Assembly (NCBI RefSeq): GCF_037392515.1
Contig: NC_090288.1
Coordinates: 8,845,969 to 8,909,968 of the forward strand
Reading direction: 5' to 3'
DNA length: 64,000 nucleotides
From: Haliotis asinina
Lineage: Eukaryota > Mollusca > Gastropoda > Lepetellida > Haliotidae
Below, piece by piece: positions 46,863 through 58,300 of the stretch. The notes beneath the pieces are model-generated. The model was not told the origin of the DNA. It was given only the letters and a program-made list of their open reading frames with translations, and did not search any database. The stretch's first letter is position 1, and every line of letters starts with the position of its first letter. The position numbers were made by a program, and so were the translations under genes.

Positions 46863-49841
46863 TTAACCATGTCATCAATTTGACAAGGGAAGAATGTTAA
46901 GTGTGGGACTGACTCCACACCCTGTTACACATGTAAAAAATGACTGAGACATGTAACTAATTAATATTGGGATTTTGATTTTGACTCCTTTGACTTTGGC
47001 TGCCTGGTTACTGATTACCAAACAAGGCATCATCAAGAAGGACACACTACACAGTGTAATGGGTGTTTTACACTGGCACTACATTAAATTACTTTTATAA
47101 CAAACTCTAAGTAATCACTAATTTTATGTAATTATAACTGTAGTTTGTTTAACTGCCTTTAGGCCAAACTGTGCCAGGACCCACAATACTGTTTTTTCTT
47201 CCATCAGTTGTTAAAAAGCTAGTTTGTTGTAAACATAGCTTACTGCTATTGAAATTCACAGTTCTGGTTATGAAACAGGATATCTAGATAAACAGAAATC
47301 AATCTGCATAATATCTATATTATGTGTTATTTTGTTAAACATAAATATTCTCCAGTAATAAATGTTTCTGGGTAACTCAAGTTTGGGGGAGTGGAGTTCA
47401 AGGGTACTCAAATTTCAATCATCTTAACTCTACGATTCCTTTATGGAACAGGACCAACACGGTAATCTGTCTCTGATTCTACTGCGTAGTCTGGGGAATA
47501 TTTAAATGCAGTACATATAATTCAACATAACTTTGATAAGAATTATCCTTGCATAGATCTACATGTTTGTATTTTTTTCTACAAAACACAAAACCTTTGC
47601 TTATATCAGTTAAGCACATAAACTGAACATCAAAGGGATTAAAAAATGCTGAACAATTCGATTTTCATATGACTTGAATAATTGTACAAATGGGGTGAAC
47701 AAGTCGGTGCCTGTGATGTTGTACATCAGTGCTCAGCGAACTGGACTATTGTAGAATACATGGTGCATTTTAAAACCCTAACAAAAACATAAGTTTTTAA
47801 GAAATGGATCTGCTTGTGAAAATAATAAGCGCCTTTATCAGTTATGCGTCTAGTAGTGTCAAAGATGAAATCTGCGGAGCGGCAAATTTCGTCTGCTACA
47901 GGAATGGAGAGTTATCAACATTGACTCACGTTATTCTAACGTACGCTTACAAACAGACATCCTGCTCTGAAGCATGCTAAAAGCCATTAAGAGTTGGTGT
48001 TACATCGGACGCACTAACGGGTTATATCTGTTATGCGACAGCTGTTCACATAGTCATGTTTTCATGCAATCATCTGTCACAAGAGATAGGAAGAATTTCC
48101 CTTCCACGACAGCACTTGAGTAAAACGTCATCAGTTTGGTGAACGGTGAAGACTGAAAACATTGCCCATGTGTATAATATCGATCATGATCGCACACGAA
48201 TTGTATTTATTTCTTCCACACTTTTAGCATGTCATTGTTAAATAACTATTACATAGTGCAGATGTATATACTTATTTTTCATGTTTACATTGAATTCAAG
48301 TTTATTTGTAGTGTTTAGAAAATACAGTTACAACGAGGGAGTGTGTAACGGAAATCGAGACATATAGAACACCGGATGACGTTTCAAAGTATGTGTACAC
48401 AGGAAGTGCATTTGGAGATTTCCACCTAAAGGTATCGATGGTGAGGAAGTTTGGTCTAACTGGAGGTTTTTTTCGAACGCACAACGTTGATATGTCAGAC
48501 CTTGTTTATCTTTTGAATGTCCTTGCAGTTGTTAAATAACTGACATTATGAATGTCTTATTCTTTGCATGAGGTGTCCAGTGGACCTTCTACCGCACACC
48601 ATATGGTCACATGTTATTTTGCGACTTGGTGACTTTCATCATTTTCTAGAACATGCTTAATGTAAGTTTGATTTTGAATATCTTGTATAGTTGACAATGA
48701 CTTTGATTCTGGACGTATGTATTTTTCGGCTACGATTAACAGTCACTGTTACCCCACAGCCTTTCCACATTGCCCAGTGAAGATCCGGGTTATACTTGTC
48801 AATGTTGGTTTGATTGCTTATCGCAAAAGGCAGCTAACGGAATCAAAGGATCAGTTGGTTGAATTGCTAACTTAGCTCATGTATGTTATATCCCACTGAG
48901 GTAGGTCAATCATATGCCAGTCAGAGGAAATTACGTTACATTGTTTACAGAGCTGCAGGAATTACACAGTATTATGTTAAATAAGAAAAAATAAGTAAAT
49001 AGAAAAACCCCTAAAAAACAAACCAACTCAATTACGAGTCTTGAGTGCCTTAACCTAACCCCAGACAACAACTTAATCCCCAAGCAGTAGCCTGTGTGTC
49101 TTACAGGAATCTCCCCATTACCTTCAGTATTCAGAGAAAGATAAACCTTAAACGCTCTGTCAGTGTCACATTTCTAGTGTAGGCTGTTTATGGGTCATCA
49201 AAGGAACTAGATATTGTTGCCAAAGTTAGACTTTGTAAAGGTTTTCATCCACCATAAGTGTACTCTTAGTCTTAAGACCAGTTGTATTACCTTCAATGTC
49301 CATTAAATGTGACTCATTACTTACTTCCAAAATCTTAACTCATTCTTATGTTGGGATTACAAATTCATTCTCATGTTTTTCAAGGAATGGCCTGGGTTAT
49401 TGCTAAAAGTGGCAGAAAAACATTCCAAAGAAGGTGCAGTTGGTATTATCTTAGCATGTTAAACAATATGTTCTAATCAATTCATGAGTATTATAATGTT
49501 TCGAGGCTGTGAAGGTACTACTGTGAAATTAGATATACAGTGAGACCCTGAATGTACACATTTGTTTTTGTGTATATCATCCAGATAAGTATCCAGGTAT
49601 CTGGATTTCTGTCAGATAAACGGTACTGAGCACACACTTCCACAACAGCATAGTGATTTTGATTCAAGTACAAGTCTCAGATAGGCCCACTAATCACCAC
49701 CCAAACCCTGCTGATCATTAAGTCATTAAAAATTTGGATTAGCAGACCTTGTCTCGTGTTAAAACACCTGGACACTCATGCTTCACTTCACTTCGGATAA
49801 TTACAGCTTCATGCGGATAAGTGAGTCAGTGTTGTGTTGAT
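46863..49841. other. Intergenic region between head-to-head genes
   Basis: This lies between the first recognised exon of the LRR-hydrolase gene (minus) and TRABD (plus). It should contain both promoters and any untranslated first exons. On the minus strand a strong donor, 'aataac/gtgagt', lies at about 47,935 and could end an untranslated exon that splices to 46,568. A decayed SINE is visible near 48,775-48,870. Nothing else is supported. Confidence 0.35.
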
Positions 49842-50449
49842 TTAAAGGGGCACTGATGCGGAGCGAATAGTGTTTCTCGCCAACAGTCAAATTACGAAAC
49901 CAAACTGCAAATTGGTCAGCGCCTGCTCCCTCGACCGTGACGGACAAAGGGACTGGGCTCCTGTCCATATTAGTAGAATTTCTTCACCTAAACAGTCAGG
50001 AGGCCGGATGCCCATCATATGCCATTATTTAAAAATATCCATGGTATTCCTTGTCTGATTGTAACAAAATATCCCAGCAGTGTTTTTTTTTTCTAATGCT
50101 TGGATGGTATAGTGACTGATCCAATTTGATCCTATTTCTGTGTTTTTAAAGGGGAACTGATGCGGAGTGAATAATGTTTCTCACCAACGGTCTAATTACG
50201 AAACAAAACTGCAAATTGGTCAGCCCCCGCTCCCTCAACCGTGACGGACAAAGGGACTGGGCTCCTGCCCACATCAGCAGAATTTCTTCACCTAAACAGT
50301 CAGGAAGCCGGATGCCCATCATATGCCATTATTTAGAAATATCCATGGTATTCCTTGTCTGATCGTAACAAAATATCCCAGCAGTGTAGTTTTGTTTTTC
50401 GGATGCTTGGATGGTGACTGATCCAATTTGATCCTATTTCTGTGTTTTT
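49842..50449. repeat. 304-bp tandem duplication
   Basis: Two copies begin 'ttaaaggggcactgatgcgg' (49,842) and 'ttaaaggggaactgatgcgg' (50,146), exactly 304 bp apart, and are about 90% alike. Each carries a matching 62-codon frame (from 49,870 and 50,174; core RISSPKQSGGRMPIICHYL). The frames share no known domain and are probably incidental. Confidence 0.85.
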
Positions 50450-52301
50450 TACCTCGATATTTAATCATGTTATGTGAAAATATGATGTCTACAGACACGT
50501 AGCAAGCCATTTGTTTCAGTCCGAAAGATTGCAAAGCTTTATTATTAAGATAGTTTTGAGTGTTGGCCCAGCTGTGATAGCAAATATCATACTTAAATTT
50601 TGGTAGCTATGGTAGCTACCCTGGTTTATTATCTATGATAATAAAAACACACAGTTGATTTATTTGAATTCATAAACTAAAAACGATGACTTTGCCTTTG
50701 GTAGAGAAATCTAAAATTTTTCTTATGTAAAAAAAATGATTACACCTATTCATCCAAGTACACAGCAAATGCGAAGTTCTGTTCATATCCTTCAAACAGT
50801 TTTGGCCCATACGTGTTTTCAGGCTGCATGCCACACAGACATTACATATTCCTTGCTGTAACTCGCGTTTGATGGTGTAAACCTACATGTGTTATTTGTC
50901 ATCATTCTCTTGGTGGTCACTTAATGAATTTATAACAGGTATAATTAGTGGTAACACCTCTCAGGTTACTCAACAAAGGTTCCCATTTGGCATTTCTCCT
51001 GTCTGGAGTAAATACTCAACATTATAAATTAAGGTCTGTAATGGCAAATGTATTGTATGTTATGTAATATGTGCATGTAAGTGATGTAAGAGGGTTCATC
51101 AGCTGACTTACAAAAACAAACATTGATCAAAGGATTAACCGATAACACACTGATTAATTACTTACTTTTATCTTCTACAGCCGATTTGTCAAAAGGCAGT
51201 GTGTGTAGATGTACTAATCTATACTGACTACACCCTGTAAATTGCGAGTGTAAAAACAACATCCTCCTTTCAAAGAATTAACCGTCATTGCGTTGATTGA
51301 TTCATTGCTCAATATTGGTTAACTAAATTACTTAGAATGGCGGACATCATACAATAAGTTGCCAGGTGTGCTATCTTGGGTGACCAATGAGAGGTTCATC
51401 AGGCTCTCTTGTGAATAAAAAGACACAATGCAAAGCCATAACAATTAGCATTGGTTATGGGATTGGTTACCCTTATGAATGTGATGACTCGGGAAATTTT
51501 AAGTCCATCTTGGTGATTTTTATTGACATTTTCTGCAGACTTTGTGTCATGTACATCAGCCTCACAGCAGGCCCAGATAATGTCCTGTTTTCATTGGTTA
51601 TTGTTTTTTCAGCTTTCAGCATACTTAACAATATCATCCCAACTATCCTAGTCATTATGATTTTATATATACCAACCATTGCAAATTAAGTTCATTGACT
51701 TATTGGGATGTTGGGCGTGCTAAGGCATCAAGCTAGTGATTGCAGCAAGCTTGGCATGTCAGGATTGGAGTCACTATTGGAGAGACTATTTCCATGTAGT
51801 CACAACTCCCAGTATACAGTAAACAACCCTGTGCGCTTAAAGGAACCCACCAATCCGTTTGTGTGTGAACAGATGGTGGCCACAGGAATACATGCAAACA
51901 CCTAGCTGAGGGTCCAGCAATGTGCAGTAAACTTGGATAAAGTACTGTGACTGTGTCACATTCCACCAAGCCGTGAATGGGTACTCGTAAGGATTAAAAA
52001 GCCACATTAACTAGGTGCTGCAAGAGGTGTTTAATTCCTAGGGAGTTGAGATTGATAATAAACTATGCCCTTGAGATTGACATCCAATGATCAATAAAAA
52101 TATCAGAGGCTGGAGCATTTACTAGTTGCATTGATGTGTGCGCTAGTAAATATCCTATCTTAATGATGACGTAGTAACTATCAGATGCAAAAATGGGGTG
52201 TTCATTAACTTCTCTTGATCAGTGTGTATGATTAACCAGAACTGTTTCACATGATGCACTCATTGACATTGTCAGTATCACAGTTATGTTGTCATTTTCA
52301 G
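50450..52301. other. Non-coding, upstream of TRABD coding start
   Basis: No exon is supported. The acceptor 'cattttcag' at 52,293-52,301 shows that the first TRABD coding exon begins at 52,302, with 24 bases of 5' UTR, so at least one untranslated exon lies further upstream. Confidence 0.45.
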
Positions 52302-52325
52302 CAAATAAAAGTATACAGATAAAGT

Positions 52326-55300
52326 ATGGAATCTGCCACACCTATACTGAAATCCGAAGCTGATGCCGGAGATAAGTCACAGTCTAAAGAAGTTAGTTTA
52401 GAAACAGATGGAACAAGTGATCCACCGGAAGATGACCTATCTGATTTGAGGTCACATACACAGGACAATGATGCAAACAACAGTGCACATATTCCTGAAC
52501 AGCAGGGAGGCCCTATAGCACCTACCCCCACAGGCGTAGAGAGAACAGGGGTGGGACATACAGCAGCAGCGGATGGTAATGCTTTGTTACCGCCAGATGA
52601 TGGAGAACTGGGAGAGATGCTATCCGACGGTGAGCAACCAGTTATAGCTGACTATTATATTACAGAGAGGAGTTACTCCAATTTTCAAATACAAAATTCA
52701 CTTTCAGATTTGTCTACAAAAAATGCTCAGATTTTTTAGAAAATACAAAGATGTTTATTAATTTAGAATGTTTGAAAGAATTTTAGTAAATAGCCATTTA
52801 AATTTGTTCATTTGAGTTAAGTACTATCTGATTAAAGTATGCCCAGAAATTGCATATTTCCCTGCTAAATCTAAAGATCTTCATAGGGTCCTACCAGCAG
52901 ACCCCCACAGTCAAAAGGGGTGTGTGCCCCCTCTAGCCCAACCCTTCATTTGATTCAGGCTTGGCATCTCTGATATTGCTTACTGACGATGTGTGTTGGA
53001 TTTCAGAGGCTGAAGTTATTCCAATACAGTTAGCTGTGATATTATCAATTCAAAGTCAATCCAAACTTTGACCCAGAATTTTAACAGTAAAAAGTAACAC
53101 TTTATTTTCCTGTAAAATATTTATTTTTGGTCTGATTTTCAAAAGGACAATGTTATTTATAATCAGTTCTCTGTAATATTAAAGAATCATGTGGTATAGC
53201 TAATGATAACTGTATATCTGTGCTGTTCCTGGAGGACAATCCTGGTATTGACTTGTCAATACACAGTACTGGGCTGTCCCAATAGGTCCCTGATTCATAT
53301 CTGCATCACACTCTATATGCTTCAGCAAAGTGCATGTGTCATGATCTGTGCGACATGATTTATTGGCCAGACACTTGCTTTCACTTCCTGGGTAACCCAG
53401 TGGTTAGAGTGTTCACCTGTCGCACCGAAGACCTGGGTTCAATTCCCCACATATGTACAAAGTTTGATGTCCATTTCTGGTGTCCCTCACCGTGATGTTG
53501 CTGAAATGTTACTAAAATGTGGCATAAAACTTAAGTCACTCACTCACTCACTTCACTTGTTTCAAAGTTATTGCATTAAACAACAGACACTTAAAACATA
53601 GACCAAGTCTGTAACCAAGGTAACCTCATTGTGTTGTACAGAAGAAGAGGATGAAGTGAGTGAAGATGAGAGTGGGGAGGAGACAGACATTGAGGACAAT
53701 GATGAGATGTCGTATCCCATGAGACGGCGAGATTCCAATCCCGACCTCCCTGACACTGTGACGACTCTGGAGACGCTAGACGGCAGCAAGGTGTACGTGG
53801 TGGGAACAGCTCACTTCAGTCTGGAGAGTCAAGAGGATGTCTCAAAGGTACATATGTCAGGGTATCCTGTATGTGCATGTTGGGGTATTCTAGATTATCT
53901 CGGGGAGGTGGAGTAACCTAATGGCTGAGTCGTTTGCTTGTCACATTTAATACCCACTTTCAAATCGTCATATGGGCACAATGTGTGAAGCTCACTTCTG
54001 GTGTCCCTCTGCCGTGATATTACTGAAATATTGCTAAAAGCGCCATTAAACTATCCTCAGTCAGTGAGCATTGATGATCTGTGTGTGTTGAAGGGCATAT
54101 TAGATAATCTGAATGTGTTTATGGGCATATTTGATTATCCATGTATGTAGGAGTCCTTCACACAGAAAACCAAAGTTGGACAACACTTGTTGTAATGCAG
54201 GGGGGGATATTGTCAACGCCTCGTCTGTCTGTCCATCAGGTCCGTAATCATTTTGTTGCCGGCGCACAACTCCAAAGCCATTCAATATTTTTCAACAAAA
54301 ATTGGCACATATATAATATAACGTGGTGCTTTTTGCTATTTCCAGAATTTTGTCGTTTTTATTTTTCTTGGTTTCCATGGAAATGATTTGAACTTAGTCT
54401 CAAAGGGAGGGGTGACCATCATTTCTGGAGCACAACTGGAAAAATGTTCGATATCTTTTACCGAAACTTGGCAGATATATTGAACATAAGCTTAAGTGGT
54501 ACCTTTGACCATTTACAGATTTTTATCATTTTTATCCCCCCGGCATATAATGCGGGGGGATATCGTTGACGCCTCGTCTGTCCGTCCGTCCCCCATCCGT
54601 CCATAATCATTTTGTTTCCGGAGCATAACTCAGAAACCGTTCAATATTTTTAGACCAAACTTGATAGATATAGTAATCTCAGCCTATGGTTGTGCCTTTT
54701 GCTATTTACTGATTTTTGGCATTTATATTTTCTTGTTTTTTCCATGGAACATTTTGGTGTTAGTCTTTTGGTGGGGTGGGCTTCGTTTCCGGAGCAGAAC
54801 TCCAAATCCGTTCAATATTTTTCAGCAAAACTTGGTAGATATATCAATCAGAAACTGAAGTGGTACCTTTTGCTATGTACAGGTTTTTGTGATTTATTAT
54901 TTTCTCGTTTTCCATGGAAACGTTTCGGACATAGTCTCAAAATGGTGGGATAAGCTTCGTTTCTGGAGCAGAACTCAAAAACCGTTCAATATTTTTCTGT
55001 AAAACTTGGTAAATATATCAGTCAGAAGCTGAAGTGGTGCCTTTTGCTATGTACAGGTTTTTGTGATTTATTATTTTCTCGGTTTCCATGGAAACGTTTC
55101 GGACATAGTCTCAAAATGGTGGGATAAGCTTCGTTTCTGGAGCAAAACTCAAGAACCTTTTAATATTTTTCTGCAAACCTTGGTAGGTATGTCAAAGTGG
55201 TGCCTTTTGCTATTTACAGGTTTTTGTGGTTTATTATTTTCTCGGTTTCCATGGAAACGTTTCGGACATAGTCTGAAAAGTGAGAGGTTTGTTTCGTTTC

Positions 55301-58300
55301 CGGAGCAGAACTCAAAATCTTCTTAATATCTGTCAGTGTTACGTGGTAGATATGTGTGGCAGACCCCAAAGTGGTGCCTTTTGGTATTTACAGGTTTTTG
55401 TGATTTATTATTTTCTCTGTTTCTATGGAAACGTTTCGGACTTAGTCTCAAAATGGAGGGATGTGCTTCGTTTCCGGAGCAGAACTCAAAAAACGTTCAA
55501 TATTTTTCTTCAAAACTTGGTACATATATCAATTGGAACCGAAAGTGGTGCCTTTTGCTACTTACAGGTTTTTGTGATTTATTATTTTCTTGGTTTCCAT
55601 GGAAACATTTCGGACTTACTCTCAAAAGTGAGAGGTGTGTTCTGTTTCCGGAGCAGAACTCAAAAACTTCTTCATATCTGTCAGTGTTACTTGGTAGCAG
55701 AGTGGTGCCTTTTGCTATTTATTGACTATTTACAGGATTTTATTATGTATTATTTTCTCGGTTCCATGAACAGACGACTTCGTTTCCGGAGCACAACTCG
55801 AAAACCATTTCATATCTTTCAAAAGATCTTGGCAGATATATGAGACAAGTCTTGAAATGGTGACTTTTTTTGATTACAGATATATGGCATATATATTTTT
55901 CATGAATTCCATGGAAACAATTCAGACTTGGCCTAAAAACACAATAAGTAACTGTCAGATGATTTGTCCTTTCAAATATGTCGGGGCCAGGGGGATATGT
56001 CATCTTCTGATGACTCTTGTTATTCTACTTCGTTGCCATGGAAATGATTTGTACTTAATCTCAAAAGGGAGGGATGGGCTTCGTTTCTGGAGCACAACTT
56101 GAAAACTTCTTAATAACTTTCTGCAAAACTTGGCAGATATGTGAGGCAGACCCCAAGGTGGTGCCTTTTGCTGTTTATAGATATTTGGCATTTTTGTTCA
56201 ACCTGGTTTCTATGGAAACAATTTGGACTTCTAAAGGGAGGGATGGGTTTCGTTTTCAGAGCACAGCTCAGCAGATCTTGGCAGATATATGTTGAAGATC
56301 TTAAAGTGGTCCCTTTTTCTGTTTTTGTGATATATCACTTTCCCTTTTTTAATGGAAATGATTCAGACTAGTCTCAAAAGGGAGGGATGCTGTCATTTCC
56401 AGAGCACAACTCAAAAACTTCTTAATATCTTTCTGCAAAACTTGGCAGATATATGAGGCAGACCCCAAAGTGGTGCCTTTTGCTTTTTACAAATTTTTGT
56501 AGTCAATCATTTTCCCAGTTTCCATGGAAATGATTTGGACTTCAAAAGGGAGGGATGGGGGCTCTGTTTCCGGAAACTTCATAAACTTTATGCAGAACTT
56601 GGCAGATAGGATTCAGAATTCAGAGACGTTTCAGACTTAGTCTCAAAAGAGAGTGATGGGCTTTGTTTCTGGAGCAAACCATTTGATATCTTTCAACAAA
56701 TCTTGGCAGATGTATGAGGTAGATCTCAAAGTGGTGCCTTTGACTGTTTACAGATATATGGCATTTATATTTTTCATGATTTCTTAGAAATGATTCGAAC
56801 TTAGTCTGAAAAAACATCAAGTAACTGTCAGATGATTCGTCCTTTCAAATATGTGGGGGCAGCTTGTGATAACTTGTTAGAATTTCAAGAGTTGTCAAAC
56901 TCGCATTTTCACATGTCAAACACATGTCCTCAAACTTTCCAGTCATTTGAGCAATGCTATTTTGTAGGTAGAGTTGACCAAAAACACCTTGTGACAATTT
57001 TGGCTTGCTAGAGCTGGGTAAATGCCCTAAATCTACTCATGTTGCAGGTAATCCGGTCGACGCAACCTGACTTTGTGATGGTGGAGCTGTGTAAGAGTCG
57101 GATCAACATCCTGGAGCTAGACGAAGCCACGCTTCTGGAGGAGGCCAAGAACATCAACATGGAGAAAATCAGGATGGCAATCAAACAGGTAAAGACACTG
57201 CTCTTCTGCAGTCTTCACCCACACATCTGCTGTCTTCGGTTTTGTTAGATTGTGTTTACAGGGGACTGTATTAGCTCCACACATCAGACTAAGTATAGTT
57301 TAGTGGACTTCATCTTTCAGTTCATATTTTATATTGCAGACAGCATTCAAAATATTAAATCTTTTGAAACTAAGGGTGAAAATAGCAATGCCACATATTA
57401 TCATGATTATTTTTATCCTTGCCTATAGAAAGTTTAGCATGGATATAGGAGTACGTTATGTTTTTCCATTCGTCATGTGTCATTTCTGGAACACCAGTTT
57501 TATACCATGAAGAATTTCCTTGTGAAACTTTGTGTACATCAGGTGACTCTTAGCTGGCACTTTTGGTAATTCAAAATCTTTCAAAAGTTTGGTAAATCAG
57601 TCACAGTTTCTGCATAATGTATAATACATGTAACTTTCAGTGAAACATAAATACATTGTTCACTATCATGATGTATTAAAATGTTACGTTTCACGTGCCT
57701 ATATATACAAGCAAGGTTGTTAATTTCCTATTACAGAGTGGTATGATCAAATTTATCAGTAACCATGGTAACTGCTTTCCTGTTGCAGAGCGGTATGATC
57801 CAGGGTGTTATGCACTTATTGCTTCTCAGCATGTCCGCTCATCTCACCAAGGAACTGGGTATGGCACCAGGGGGAGAGTTCCGCAGGGCATTCCAGGAGG
57901 TCTGTTATTGGTGCTTATTGTATTAATTTCTTGGCTTAAAATAATTAATCCCTCCCACACATATACAGAGTCAGATTTCCTCTCTGTATGTTAGTATTCT
58001 AAGATAACCTGTGTTATGTGCAGTCACGACGAGTGCCTGGGTGTCGCCTTCAGTTAGGAGATCGTCCAATACAGATCACCCTGAAGAGAGCCTTGGCAGC
58101 CCTCTCCCTGTGGCAGAAGATCAGGCTCGCATGGTACCTCATCACATCCAAGGATCCTATCAGGTAGGATTGCTGTCAGATACATTGAGTAGACTTATGT
58201 TCTTGTCAATATGGGTAGTACTAATTGCATAAGAAGTTGTCGGTAGTAGTTTGTTGGTACGTGTAGTAGGTATACAGTGTTATTTGTATTTCCAGCAGGC

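Noticed and set aside
48302..48484. Minus-strand frame as first coding exon of the LRR-hydrolase gene
   Set aside because: It has no ATG (begins TTG with a stop just upstream), and its only phase-compatible donor (GTGTTC) is poor.
51387..51689. 100-codon hydrophobic frame
   Set aside because: AT-rich sequence often gives Ile/Leu-rich frames; there is no homology, splice signal or conserved motif.
54661..56371. Several long frames (up to 187 codons) in TRABD intron 2
   Set aside because: They follow the 174-bp satellite monomers, lie between two in-phase TRABD exons and resemble no protein family.
57695..57994. 99-codon plus-strand frame over TRABD exon 4
   Set aside because: It is in a different frame from the conserved exon 57,789-57,899, whose own frame matches TRABD.
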